DNA from: Ectopseudomonas alcaliphila
Lineage (GTDB): Bacteria; Pseudomonadota; Gammaproteobacteria; Pseudomonadales; Pseudomonadaceae
Reading direction: 5' to 3'
Length of the DNA: 64,000 nt
Assembly: GCF_900101755.1 (NCBI RefSeq)
Contig: NZ_FNAE01000001.1
Location: 1,364,001 to 1,428,000 of the forward strand
Position numbers and translations under genes: made by a program. Positions 37,978 to 47,715 of the stretch are shown piece by piece. Below the pieces are notes generated by a model. That model searched no databases, was not told the origin of the DNA, and saw only the letters and a list, made by a program, of their open reading frames with translations. Position 1 is the first letter of the stretch; each line of letters begins with the position of its first letter.

Positions 37978-40900
37978 ATGTTCCATACCGTACTGATCGC
38001 CAACCGTGGCGAGATCGCCGTCCGCGCCATCCGCACGCTCAAGCGCCTGGGCGTGAAAAGCGTGGCCGTCTACTCCGACGCCGACCGCAACGCCCAGCAC
38101 GTACGCGACGCCGATATCGCCATCGCCCTGGGCGGCGACAAGCCAGCCGACAGCTACCTGCGTATCGACAAGATTCTCGCCGCTGCGCAGGAAACCGGTG
38201 CCCAGGCGATCTACCCCGGTTACGGCTTTCTCTCGGAAAGCGCCGAGTTCGCCGATGCTTGTGAAGCAGCCGGCATCGCCTTTATCGGCCCGACCGGTGA
38301 GCAGATTCGCGAGTTCGGCCTCAAGCACCGTGCCCGCGAACTGGCCGCCCTGGCCCAGGTGCCGATGGCGCCAGGCACCGGCCTGCTGCAGAGCCTGGAC
38401 GAGGTGCTGAGCGCCGCCGACAGCATCGGCTATCCGGTGATGCTCAAGACCACCGCCGGCGGTGGCGGTATCGGCCTGACCCGCTGCAGCGACGCCGTGG
38501 CGCTGGCAAGCGCCTATGACAGTGTCAAGCGCATGGGCGAGCAGTTCTTCAGCGATGCCGGAGTATTTCTCGAGCGCTTCGTCGATCAGGCGCGGCATGT
38601 CGAAGTGCAGATTTTCGGCGACGGTACCGGCCGCGTCGCCGCCCTCGGCGAGCGCGACTGCTCGCTGCAGCGGCGCAACCAGAAAGTGGTCGAAGAAACC
38701 CCGGCGCCGAACTTGCCGCAGACCACCCGCGAGCGCCTGCACGCCGCTGCCGTGCAGCTTGGCGAGTCGGTCAGCTACCGTAGCGCCGGCACCGTGGAAT
38801 TCATCTACGACGCCGCCCGTGACGACTTCTACTTCCTCGAAGTGAACACCCGCCTGCAGGTCGAGCACCCGGTCACCGAGATGGTCACCGGTCTGGATCT
38901 GATCGAGTGCATGCTGCGCGTGGCCGCAGGCGATGCGCTGGATTGGGCCGCGCTGAACCGCGCCCCGCAGGGCGCCGCCATCGAGGTGCGGATCTACGCC
39001 GAAGACCCGCTGAAAAACTTCCAGCCCAGCCCAGGCGTGCTCACCGACGTGCATTTCCCGGACGACGTGCGCGTCGATGGCTGGGTCAGCACCGGCAGCG
39101 AAGTCTCGGCCTTCTATGATCCGATGATCGCCAAGCTGATCGTGCATGCCGACACACGCGCTGAGGCCATCGCCAAGCTGCAAAAAGCCCTGGGCGAAAC
39201 CCGCCTGCACGGCATCGCCAGCAACCTCGACTACCTGCGCCAGGTGGTGGCCGACGAACGCTTCGCCCAGGGTGAAGTGTGGACGCGTCTGCTCGACAGC
39301 TTCGCCTTCAAGGCCAGCGTCATCGAAGTGCTGGAGCCCGGCACCTACTCCAGCGTGCAGGACTATCCTGGCCGCCTGGGTTACTGGGATATCGGCGTGC
39401 CGCCGTCCGGGCCGATGGACGATTTCGCCTTCCGCCTGGCCAACCGCATCGTCGGTAACGCCGCCGAAGCTGCCGGCCTGGAATTCACTCTGCAAGGCCC
39501 GACCCTGCGTTTTCACAGCGATGCACTGATCGCCCTGACCGGCGCCGACTGCCCGGCCACCCTGGACGATACGCCGGTGGCCTACTGGCAGCCAGTCGAG
39601 GTCAAGGCCGGCCAGGTGCTAAAACTGGGCCGCGCCGTCAACGGTTGCCGCACCTACCTGGCCGTACGTAATGGCCTGGACGTGCCGCTGTACCTGGGCA
39701 GCCGCTCCACCTTCGCCCTTGGCCAGTTCGGCGGGCATGCCGGGCGCACCCTGCGCACCGCCGACATGCTGGCCATCGCCCAGCCCGAGTTGCCCGCCTG
39801 CACCACGCCAGCGCCAGTCGCGCCGCCGCAGGCGGCTCACCCGAGCCTGATCCCCAGCTACGGCACCACCTGGAACATCGGCGTGCTCTATGGCCCGCAC
39901 GGCGCGCCGGACTTCTTCACCGCTGAAGCCATCGAGGAATTCTTCGCCGCCGAATGGGAGGTGCACTACAACTCCAACCGTCTCGGCGTGCGCCTGTCCG
40001 GCCCGAAACCGAGCTGGGCGCGTGCCGACGGCGGCGAAGCCGGCCTGCACCCGTCCAACGTGCATGACTGCGAATACGCCATCGGCTCGATCAACTTCAC
40101 CGGCGACTTCCCGGTGATCCTGACCAAGGACGGCCCCAGCCTCGGCGGTTTCGTCTGCCCGGTGACCATCGCCAAGGCCGAGCTGTGGAAGGTCGGCCAG
40201 GTCAAGCCCGGCGACAAGCTGCGCTTTCACCCCATCGGTTTCCAGCAGGCGCAGAGCCTGGAGCAGGCGCAACTGGGCAGCATCGAAGCCCTGGCCGCGA
40301 TCAGCGCGGTGACCCTGCCGGCGCCATCGCTGCAACCCGACACCACGGTTTCCGCCACCGTGCTGGCCGAGCTGCCGGCCGAGGGCAGCCGCCCGCGTGC
40401 GGTGTATCGCCAGGCCGGCGACGCCTACATCCTGCTGGAGTATGGCGACAACGTGCTGGATCTGGCCCTGCGCCTGCGCGTGCATCTGCTGATGGAAGCG
40501 CTCAAGGCCGAGCCGCTGCGTGGCCTGGAAGAGCTGGCCCCCGGCGTGCGTTCGCTGCAACTGCGCTACGACAGCCGCGTGCTGCACCAGCGCACCCTGC
40601 TCGAACACCTGCTGCGCCTGGAGCGCCAGCTTGGCGATGTCGCCGAGCTCAAGGTGCCGACCCGCATCGTCCACCTACCCATGGCCTTCGAGGACAGCGC
40701 AACGCTGGCCGCCGTCGAGCGCTACCGCGAAACCGTGCGCAGCGAGGCGCCCTGGCTGCCGAACAACGTCGACTTCATCCAGCGCGCCAATGGCCTGGCC
40801 AGCCGCGATCAGGTCCGCGACATCCTGTTCGACGCCAGCTACCTGATCCTCGGCCTCGGCGACGTCTACCTCGACGCGCCCTGCGCCGTACCGCTGGACC

Positions 40901-41607
40901 CGCGCCATCGCCTGCTCAGCTCCAAATACAACCCGGCGCGCACCTTCACCGCCGAAGGCACCGTGGGCATCGGCGGCATGTACATGTGCATCTATGGCAT
41001 GGACTCTCCCGGCGGCTATCAACTGGTGGGTCGCACTCTGCCGATCTGGAACAAGTACGTGAAGAACGCCCAGTTCGAGAATGGCCAGCCCTGGCTGCTG
41101 CGCTTCTTCGATCAGGTGCGCTTCTACCCGGTCAGCGAGGCCGAGCTGGATGAGTTCCGCGAAGCCTTCCGCGAGGGCCGCGCGCAGATCCGCATCGAGC
41201 AAACCGAGTTCGACTTTGCCGCCTACAACCGCTTCATCGCCGACAACGCCGCCGATATCGCCGCGTTCCAGAACAAACAGAAAGCCGCATTCGACGCCGA
41301 GGTCGAGCTGTGGAAGGACGACGATCCGAGCACCGCACAAGCGCTGACCAGCACGAGCCATGATGACGCCGATCTGGACGGCCATCTGGTCGCCGCCGAG
41401 ATGAGCGGCAGCGTGTGGAAAGTGCTGGTCGAACCCGGCCAGCATGTGGAGGCCGGCACGCCGCTGCTGGTGGTGGAGGCGATGAAGATGGAACTGGCGG
41501 TGACCGCCCCGGTGGCCGGCACGGTCAAGTCGCTGCGCTGCGCCCCCGGCAAGGCGGTGACGCCGGGCGATACCCTACTCCTGCTGACCCCTAACGAGGC
41601 GGCCTGA
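37978..41607 (+). CDS. uca: Urea carboxylase (biotin-dependent)
   Basis: 1209-residue biotin enzyme that carboxylates urea to allophanate with ATP. Domains in order: biotin carboxylase (1-450, KTTAGGGGIGL ATP loop, [14 protein letters not shown]), the two KipA/KipI-like carboxyltransferase parts (about 475-1080; GPMDDFAFRLANRIVGN, YGPHGAPDFF), and a C-terminal biotinyl domain with Lys1170 in VEAMKMELA. The whole length is typical. GGAAGG before the ATG. Forms the urea amidolyase pathway with AtzF; the biotin carboxylase domain is recognisably related to AccC encoded 14 kb away. Confidence 0.96.
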   Translation: MFHTVLIANRGEIAVRAIRTLKRLGVKSVAVYSDADRNAQHVRDADIAIALGGDKPADSYLRIDKILAAAQETGAQAIYPGYGFLSESAEFADACEAAGIAFIGPTGEQIREFGLKHRARELAALAQVPMAPGTGLLQSLDEVLSAADSIGYPVMLKTTAGGGGIGLTRCSDAVALASAYDSVKRMGEQFFSDAGVFLERFVDQARHVEVQIFGDGTGRVAALGERDCSLQRRNQKVVEETPAPNLPQTTRERLHAAAVQLGESVSYRSAGTVEFIYDAARDDFYFLEVNTRLQVEHPVTEMVTGLDLIECMLRVAAGDALDWAALNRAPQGAAIEVRIYAEDPLKNFQPSPGVLTDVHFPDDVRVDGWVSTGSEVSAFYDPMIAKLIVHADTRAEAIAKLQKALGETRLHGIASNLDYLRQVVADERFAQGEVWTRLLDSFAFKASVIEVLEPGTYSSVQDYPGRLGYWDIGVPPSGPMDDFAFRLANRIVGNAAEAAGLEFTLQGPTLRFHSDALIALTGADCPATLDDTPVAYWQPVEVKAGQVLKLGRAVNGCRTYLAVRNGLDVPLYLGSRSTFALGQFGGHAGRTLRTADMLAIAQPELPACTTPAPVAPPQAAHPSLIPSYGTTWNIGVLYGPHGAPDFFTAEAIEEFFAAEWEVHYNSNRLGVRLSGPKPSWARADGGEAGLHPSNVHDCEYAIGSINFTGDFPVILTKDGPSLGGFVCPVTIAKAELWKVGQVKPGDKLRFHPIGFQQAQSLEQAQLGSIEALAAISAVTLPAPSLQPDTTVSATVLAELPAEGSRPRAVYRQAGDAYILLEYGDNVLDLALRLRVHLLMEALKAEPLRGLEELAPGVRSLQLRYDSRVLHQRTLLEHLLRLERQLGDVAELKVPTRIVHLPMAFEDSATLAAVERYRETVRSEAPWLPNNVDFIQRANGLASRDQVRDILFDASYLILGLGDVYLDAPCAVPLDPRHRLLSSKYNPARTFTAEGTVGIGGMYMCIYGMDSPGGYQLVGRTLPIWNKYVKNAQFENGQPWLLRFFDQVRFYPVSEAELDEFREAFREGRAQIRIEQTEFDFAAYNRFIADNAADIAAFQNKQKAAFDAEVELWKDDDPSTAQALTSTSHDDADLDGHLVAAEMSGSVWKVLVEPGQHVEAGTPLLVVEAMKMELAVTAPVAGTVKSLRCAPGKAVTPGDTLLLLTPNEAA

Positions 41608-41608
41608 G

Positions 41609-42331
41609 ATGCAACTGGTCAGCCCGGCCAAGCGCGGCAAGGAGCGCCCGGAGAATCTCGCCGAGCGCATCTACCTGCAGCTCAAGGACGACATCTTCGA
41701 GTTCCGCCTGCTGCCCGGTGATCGCTTCAGCGAAGGCGAGATCGCCGAGCGCATGGCCGCCAGCCGCACGCCGGTGCGCCAGGCGCTGTATCGCCTGGAG
41801 CGCGAGGGCTATCTGGAGGTGTATTTCCGCAGCGGCTGGCAGGTCAAGCCGTTCGACTTCGCTCACTTCGAGGAGCTCTACGAAGTGCGCATCGTCCTCG
41901 AACTGGAAGCGGTCAAGCGCCTGTGCGAACGCCCCAATGACGAGCTACCAGATGCACTGGAACAGTTGCGTCGCACCTGGATGGTGCAACCCGAGGAGCG
42001 TCTGCAGGACGGCCGCGAAGTCTCGCGTCTGGACGAGCGTTTTCACTGCCAACTGGTGGAAGCCGCCGGCAATCGCGAGATGGCCCGGCTGCATGCGCAA
42101 ATCAGCGAAAAAATCCGAATTATCAGGCGTCTGGACTTCACCCAGGGGCCGCGCGTGGCGCTCACCTACGAGGAACACGCACGCATCCTCGGCGCGATCC
42201 TGTCGCGTCGCTGCGAAGAGGCACAGCTATTGCTCAAGACCCACATAGAGGTCAGCAAAGCGGAAGTGCGCAAGATCACCCTGCACATGCTGCACAGCGC
42301 CCGGCAACGGGCACTGCCGGCGCAAAGGTGA
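41609..42331 (+). CDS. GntR family regulator, FCD subfamily
   Basis: 240-residue regulator: winged helix-turn-helix (about 15-80; ERIYLQLKDDIFEFRLLPGD, ERMAASRTPVRQAL) and an all-helical FCD ligand domain (about 90-225) with the conserved D and H residues that bind a metal and effector. It starts one base after the urea carboxylase stop, so it is the third gene of that operon and probably controls it; the dyad at 36121-36146 is the best operator candidate. The effector is unknown; urea, allophanate or a related amide is a guess. Confidence 0.92.
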   Translation: MQLVSPAKRGKERPENLAERIYLQLKDDIFEFRLLPGDRFSEGEIAERMAASRTPVRQALYRLEREGYLEVYFRSGWQVKPFDFAHFEELYEVRIVLELEAVKRLCERPNDELPDALEQLRRTWMVQPEERLQDGREVSRLDERFHCQLVEAAGNREMARLHAQISEKIRIIRRLDFTQGPRVALTYEEHARILGAILSRRCEEAQLLLKTHIEVSKAEVRKITLHMLHSARQRALPAQR

Positions 42332-42381
42332 CGTAAACGACCTTTGAATCACTGCCACCAATAACAACGCTGTCCACTTAC

Positions 42382-42393
42382 TCACAATTGTGA
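42382..42393. promoter_or_regulatory. Perfect 12-bp palindrome before urtA
   Basis: TCACAATTGTGA lies between the GntR gene and urtA, three bases before the urtA Shine-Dalgarno. No sigma-54 promoter was found in this 76-bp gap. It may be an operator or a translational element; the regulator is unknown. Confidence 0.35.
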
Positions 42394-42407
42394 ATGGAGA
42401 TCGCACC

Positions 42408-43673
42408 ATGCAACGTCGCAGCCTGATCAAGGCCTTTACCCTTTCCGCTTCCATCGCCGCCATGGGCCTGAGCTGGTCCATCCAGGCCGCCGAGACCATC
42501 AAGGTCGGCGTCCTGCACTCGCTGTCCGGCACCATGGCCATTTCCGAAACCTCGCTCAAAGACATGGCGTTGATGACCATCGACGAGATCAACGCCAAGG
42601 GCGGTGTGCTCGGCAAGCAGCTCGAAGCGGTGGTGGTCGACCCGGCCTCCAACTGGCCGCTGTTCGCCGAGCGTGGCCGCCAGCTGCTGACCCAGGACAA
42701 GGTCGCGGTGACCTTCGGCTGCTGGACCTCGGTATCGCGCAAATCCGTGCTGCCGGTCTATGAAGAGCTCAACGGCCTGCTGTTCTACCCGGTGCAGTAC
42801 GAGGGCGAAGAGATGTCGCCGAACGTGTTCTACACCGGTGCAGCGCCAAACCAGCAGGCCATCCCGGCGGTGGAATACCTGCTCAGCGAAGACGGCGGCG
42901 CCGCCAAGCGCTTCTTCCTGCTCGGCACCGACTACGTCTACCCGCGCACCACCAACAAGATCCTGCGCGCCTTCCTCAACAGCAAGGGCATCGCCGACAA
43001 GGACATCGAAGAGGTCTACACCCCCTTCGGCCACAGCGACTATCAAACCATCGTCGCCAACATCAAGAAGTTCTCCGCTGGCGGCAAGACCGCCGTGGTC
43101 TCCACCGTGAACGGCGACTCCAACGTGCCGTTCTACAAGGAACTGGCCAACCAGGGCCTGGAAGCCACCGAAGTGCCGGTGGTGGCCTTCTCCGTGGGTG
43201 AAGAAGAACTGCGCGGCATCGACACCAAGCCGCTGGTCGGTCACCTGGCGGCCTGGAACTACTTCCAGTCCGTGGAGAACCCGGTCAACGAGAAGTTCGT
43301 CGCCGACTGGAAGGCCTACGCCAAGGCCAAGAAGCTGCCGAACGCCGACACCGTGGTGACCAACGACCCGATGGAAGCCACCTACGTGGGCATCCACATG
43401 TGGGCGCAAGCGGTCGAGAAAGCCGGCACCACTGATGTCGACAAGGTCCGTGAAGCCATGGCTGGCCAGGAGTTCGCCGCACCGAGCGGCTTCACCCTGA
43501 AGATGGACGAGAAGAACCACCACCTGCACAAGCCGGTGATGATCGGCGAAATCCAGGAAGACGGTCAGTTCTCCGTGGTCTGGGAAACCGACGGCCCGGT
43601 TCGCGCCCAGCCCTGGAGCCCCTTCATCGAAGGCAACGACAAGAAAGCCGATACCCCGGTGAAGTCGAACTAA
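42408..43673 (+). CDS. urtA: Urea ABC transporter substrate-binding protein
   Basis: 421-residue periplasmic binding protein of the branched-chain amino-acid type (Peripla_BP_5), with the KVGVLHSLSGTMAISE opening and GCWTSVSRKSVLPV typical of UrtA. The signal peptide starts MQRRSLIKAF with twin arginines and looks Tat-type. The ATG at 42408 is preferred (GGAG upstream) to an in-frame codon 18 bases earlier. First gene of the urea importer urtABCDE, which scavenges urea at low concentration; it follows the urea carboxylase/GntR genes on the same strand. Confidence 0.96.
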   Translation: MQRRSLIKAFTLSASIAAMGLSWSIQAAETIKVGVLHSLSGTMAISETSLKDMALMTIDEINAKGGVLGKQLEAVVVDPASNWPLFAERGRQLLTQDKVAVTFGCWTSVSRKSVLPVYEELNGLLFYPVQYEGEEMSPNVFYTGAAPNQQAIPAVEYLLSEDGGAAKRFFLLGTDYVYPRTTNKILRAFLNSKGIADKDIEEVYTPFGHSDYQTIVANIKKFSAGGKTAVVSTVNGDSNVPFYKELANQGLEATEVPVVAFSVGEEELRGIDTKPLVGHLAAWNYFQSVENPVNEKFVADWKAYAKAKKLPNADTVVTNDPMEATYVGIHMWAQAVEKAGTTDVDKVREAMAGQEFAAPSGFTLKMDEKNHHLHKPVMIGEIQEDGQFSVVWETDGPVRAQPWSPFIEGNDKKADTPVKSN

Positions 43674-43683
43674 GGCAAAAGCC

Positions 43684-43799
43684 CCCTCTCCCTAACCCTC
43701 TCCCATAAATGGGAGAGGGGACTAGTACGGTGTTTCAACGACACACCGAGTCGCTTGTCTCCCCTCTCCCGCTTGCGGGAGAGGGGCCGGGGGAGAGGG
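43684..43799. repeat. CT-rich composite inverted-repeat element (copy 2)
   Basis: Same two-hairpin layout as 4338-4454: CTCTCCCATAAATGGGAGAG near the left end, a 41-base spacer of unrelated sequence (itself with a CGGTGT/ACACCG stem), CCTCTCCCGCTTGCGGGAGA, and a closing GGGGGAGAGGG arm. It lies between urtA and urtB, so it is inside the operon transcript and could shape the mRNA after the highly expressed binding-protein gene. Confidence 0.88.
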
Positions 43800-43808
43800 C
43801 AGCCGTGG

Positions 43809-43825
43809 CCCGGATGCAATCCGGG
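43809..43825. repeat. Short palindrome CCCGGATGCAATCCGGG
   Basis: A compact hairpin of a type commonly repeated between Pseudomonas genes, directly after the composite element and 27 bases before urtB. Only one copy was noticed in the window. Confidence 0.5.
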
Positions 43826-43851
43826 AAGACCGCTACGCCAAGGACACCCTT

Positions 43852-45420
43852 ATGCCCACTGCCCTTACCCGAATTCTTCTGAGCCTGCTGCTGTTGCTGC
43901 CTCTAGCGGCGCAGGCTGGCGAGGCCGACGATTTCGTCGCTGCCAACGCCAGCAAGCAGGCCAAACTGCTGCAGGACTGGGCCGCCGCGCCCACAGCCGA
44001 GCGCATGCCACTGCTGCAGGCCCTGCAGCAAGGCCGCGTCGGCAGCGATGCCGACAAACGCGCCTTCATCGAACAGGCTGGCACCTGGCAAGCTGCCGAT
44101 GGCGCAACCGAAGCCAACGGTACGCCGCGCAAACTGCGCCTGAACAACCGCCTGCGCGGCCTGATCGCCTTTGCCGTGGCCAGCCATCAATTGCTCGATG
44201 ACGATGCTGCCGTGCGCCTCGCTGCCGCCAAGCAACTGCAACGCAATACGCCGCCGGCATTGCTGCCGCTGCTGGAAAATCGTCTGAGCGCAGAAGCTGA
44301 CGAAACCGTGCGCGACGCCATCACCCTGGCCCTGGCCAACCTGCAGCTGGAAGCCAGCGACCCTGCCGTGCGCCTGGCCGCCGTGGAGCGCCTGGGCAAG
44401 ACCGGCGACCCGCTGGCCCGCACGCGCCTGCAAAGCCTGCTCGATGGCGAGGAAAGCGATAGCGCCGTGCGCGCCGCCGCCGAACAGAGCCTGGCCCAGG
44501 TGAAGAACAAACTGCTGATCGGCGAACTGCTCGGCCAGGCCTTCAGTGGCCTGTCGCTGGGTTCGATCCTGCTGCTGGCCGCCCTCGGCCTGGCCATCAC
44601 CTTCGGCCTGCTCGGGGTAATCAACATGGCTCACGGCGAGATGCTGATGCTCGGTGCCTACACCACCTACGTGGTGCAGCTGAGCTTCCAGCGCCTGGCC
44701 CCCGAACACCTCACGCTCTACCCGCTGGCCGCGCTGCCCATCGCCTTCCTGGTCACCGCCTGTATCGGCATGTCCCTCGAACGCACGGTGATCCGCCATC
44801 TCTACGGCCGCCCGCTGGAAACCCTGCTGGCCACCTGGGGCATCAGCCTGATTCTGATTCAACTGGTGCGCGTCACCTTCGGCGCGCAGAACGTCGAAGT
44901 GGCCAACCCGGCATGGCTGTCCGGCGGCGTGCAGGTGCTGCCGAACCTGGTGCTGCCCTACAACCGCATCGTCATCATCGGTTTCGCGCTGTTTGTTGTA
45001 GCCCTTACATGGTTGTTGCTGAACAAGACGCGCCTGGGCCTGAACGTGCGTGCGGTGACACAGAACCGCAACATGGCCGCCTGCTGCGGCGTACCCACCG
45101 GGCGCGTGGACATGCTCGCCTTCGGCCTCGGCTCGGGCATCGCCGGCCTCGGCGGTGTGGCCCTGAGCCAGATCGGCAACGTCGGTCCGGACCTCGGTCA
45201 GAGCTACATCATCGACTCCTTCCTGGTGGTGGTACTCGGCGGCGTCGGCCAACTGGCCGGTAGCGTGCTGGCGGCTTTCGGCCTCGGCGTGGTGAACAAA
45301 TTCCTCGAGCCGCAGATCGGTGCGGTGCTCGGCAAGATTCTCATCCTCGCGTTGATCATTCTGTTCATCCAGAAACGTCCGCAAGGCCTTTTCGCCTTGA
45401 AAGGCCGGGTAATCGATTGA
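43852..45420 (+). CDS. urtB: Urea ABC transporter permease UrtB
   Basis: 522-residue protein: signal sequence (1-22), an N-terminal periplasmic helical-repeat region (about 25-215, HEAT-like AVRLAAAKQLQ and AVRLAAVERLG repeats) and a LivH-type permease with eight to ten helices (about 220-520; NMAHGEMLMLGAYTTYVVQL, RAVTQNRNMAACCGVPTGRVD). The long N-terminal extension is normal for UrtB and its purpose is unknown. AAGGACA precedes the ATG. Membrane partner of UrtC. Confidence 0.95.
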   Translation: MPTALTRILLSLLLLLPLAAQAGEADDFVAANASKQAKLLQDWAAAPTAERMPLLQALQQGRVGSDADKRAFIEQAGTWQAADGATEANGTPRKLRLNNRLRGLIAFAVASHQLLDDDAAVRLAAAKQLQRNTPPALLPLLENRLSAEADETVRDAITLALANLQLEASDPAVRLAAVERLGKTGDPLARTRLQSLLDGEESDSAVRAAAEQSLAQVKNKLLIGELLGQAFSGLSLGSILLLAALGLAITFGLLGVINMAHGEMLMLGAYTTYVVQLSFQRLAPEHLTLYPLAALPIAFLVTACIGMSLERTVIRHLYGRPLETLLATWGISLILIQLVRVTFGAQNVEVANPAWLSGGVQVLPNLVLPYNRIVIIGFALFVVALTWLLLNKTRLGLNVRAVTQNRNMAACCGVPTGRVDMLAFGLGSGIAGLGGVALSQIGNVGPDLGQSYIIDSFLVVVLGGVGQLAGSVLAAFGLGVVNKFLEPQIGAVLGKILILALIILFIQKRPQGLFALKGRVID

Positions 45421-45436
45421 TGAGCGCGCCCTCGAC

Positions 45437-45507
45437 CGTAGGGCGGGTGAAACCCGCCACATCTACCGAACGCCATCGCTGCAGCGGCGGGTTGCACCCG
45501 CCCTACG
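45437..45507. repeat. Inverted repeat pair of the GTAGGGCGGGTG family
   Basis: CGTAGGGCGGGTGAAACCCGCC and GGCGGGTTGCACCCGCCCTACG face each other across about 27 bases. Only copy of this family seen here. It lies between urtB and urtC inside the operon. Confidence 0.8.
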
Positions 45508-45532
45508 GAAATAAAAGACGAGTGATCGACTG

Positions 45533-46618
45533 ATGAACGCGATAAACCAAACGCTGCTGGCCCGCGCCAGCGCCAAACTCGGCCCGCAGGTATCCATCGC
45601 CATTGGCCTGCTGGTGCTGGCAGTGCTGCTGGCCATGCCGCTGCTGCACCTGCTGCCGGCCGACCATGCCCTGCACGTCTCGGCATACAGCCTGACGCTG
45701 GTGGGCAAGATCCTCTGCTACGCCATCGTCGCCCTGGCGCTGGACCTGGTCTGGGGCTACGCCGGCATGCTGTCGCTGGGCCACGGCCTGTTCTTCGCCC
45801 TCGGCGGCTACGCCATGGGCATGTACCTGATGCGCCAGTCGGCGGGTGATGGGCTGCCGGCCTTTATGAGTTTCCTGGCCTGGAACGAGCTGCCATGGTA
45901 CTGGTACGGCACCTCCAGCTTCCTCTGGGCGCTGTGCCTGGTGGTGCTGGCGCCCGGCTTGCTCGCCCTGGTGTTCGGTTTCTTCGCCTTCCGCTCGCGG
46001 ATCAAGGGCGTGTACTTCTCGATCATGACCCAGGCGCTGACCTTCGCCGGCATGCTCTTGTTCTTCCGTAACGAAACCGGCTTCGGCGGCAACAACGGCT
46101 TTACCGGCTTCACCCGCATCCTCGGCTTCGACATCACCGCGCAGGGCACACGCGCCGCGCTGTTTTTCGCCACCGTGGTGCTGCTGGTGGGTAGCCTGTA
46201 CCTGGGCTTTCGCCTGGCGCGCAGCAAGTTCGGCCGCGTGCTGACCGCCCTGCGTGACGCCGAGAACCGCCTAATGTTCTGCGGCTACGACCCACGCGGC
46301 TACAAGCTGTTCATCTGGGTGCTCTCCGCCGTGTTGTGCGGCCTGGCTGGCGCGCTGTACGTGCCGCAGGTGGGCATCATCAACCCCAGCGAAATGGCGC
46401 CAACGCAGTCCATCGAGGCCGCCGTATGGGTCGCCCTCGGTGGTCGCGGCACGCTGATCGGCCCGCTGCTGGGTGCAGGCCTGGTCAACGGCATGAAGAG
46501 CTGGTTCACCGTGGCCTTCCCGGAATACTGGCTGTTCGCCCTGGGCGCGCTGTTTATCGTCGTTACCCTGTTCCTGCCAAGAGGCGTCGTCGGTCTATTG
46601 CGGAGGAAGTCATCATGA
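45533..46618 (+). CDS. urtC: Urea ABC transporter permease UrtC
   Basis: 361-residue LivM-type permease with about ten helices; motifs LDLVWGYAGMLSLGHGLFFALGG-type (in part LVWGYAGMLSLGHGLFFAL) and TALRDAENRLMFCGYD are characteristic. Pairs with UrtB in the inner membrane. Its stop overlaps the start of a 50-codon open frame (ATGA) rather than leading directly to urtD. Confidence 0.95.
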   Translation: MNAINQTLLARASAKLGPQVSIAIGLLVLAVLLAMPLLHLLPADHALHVSAYSLTLVGKILCYAIVALALDLVWGYAGMLSLGHGLFFALGGYAMGMYLMRQSAGDGLPAFMSFLAWNELPWYWYGTSSFLWALCLVVLAPGLLALVFGFFAFRSRIKGVYFSIMTQALTFAGMLLFFRNETGFGGNNGFTGFTRILGFDITAQGTRAALFFATVVLLVGSLYLGFRLARSKFGRVLTALRDAENRLMFCGYDPRGYKLFIWVLSAVLCGLAGALYVPQVGIINPSEMAPTQSIEAAVWVALGGRGTLIGPLLGAGLVNGMKSWFTVAFPEYWLFALGALFIVVTLFLPRGVVGLLRRKSS

Positions 46619-46763
46619 TCGCTACTGCGCTTTCCATCTGCGGCGTTGCGCGGTGCTCGCTCCTCACCGTACCCACTCGTACTGCTTCGTCGCTGCGCGC
46701 CGTGCGCCTTGCAGCTGAAAATGCTCGCGACGCGCTCCTGACGACTTCCACGGAGAAGGATCA

Positions 46764-46767
<4 letters not shown>
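46615..46767 (+). CDS. Possible small protein bridging urtC and urtD (50 residues)
   Basis: An open frame whose ATG overlaps the urtC stop (ATGA) and whose TGA overlaps the urtD start (ATGA), so it exactly bridges the 145-bp gap. The product (MIATALSICGVARCS...) has no recognised domain or clear membrane helix. A Shine-Dalgarno (GGAGG, 46601-46605) lies in the end of urtC. It may be translated mainly to couple urtC and urtD, or the gap may be an inserted repeat that happens to stay open. Low confidence as a real gene. Confidence 0.3.
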
Positions 46768-47606
<839 letters not shown>

Positions 47607-47614
47607 CGCATACC

Positions 47615-47694
47615 TGTGGGAGGGGCTTTAGCCGCGAGCTCTTAAAGATCAGAAGCATCGCGGCTAATCGGTTCGCCGCCCGGCCCCTCCCACA
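47615..47694. repeat. REP pair (GTGGGAGGGGC family) between urtD and urtE
   Basis: TGTGGGAGGGGCTTTAGCCG and, inverted, CGGCCCCTCCCACA with TCGCGGCTAA, spaced by about 35 bases (80 bp in all): the REPIN arrangement. Related single arms are at 12553-12577 and 48432-48455. Confidence 0.85.
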
Positions 47695-47715
47695 AAACGA
47701 ATAAAGGACATCGAC

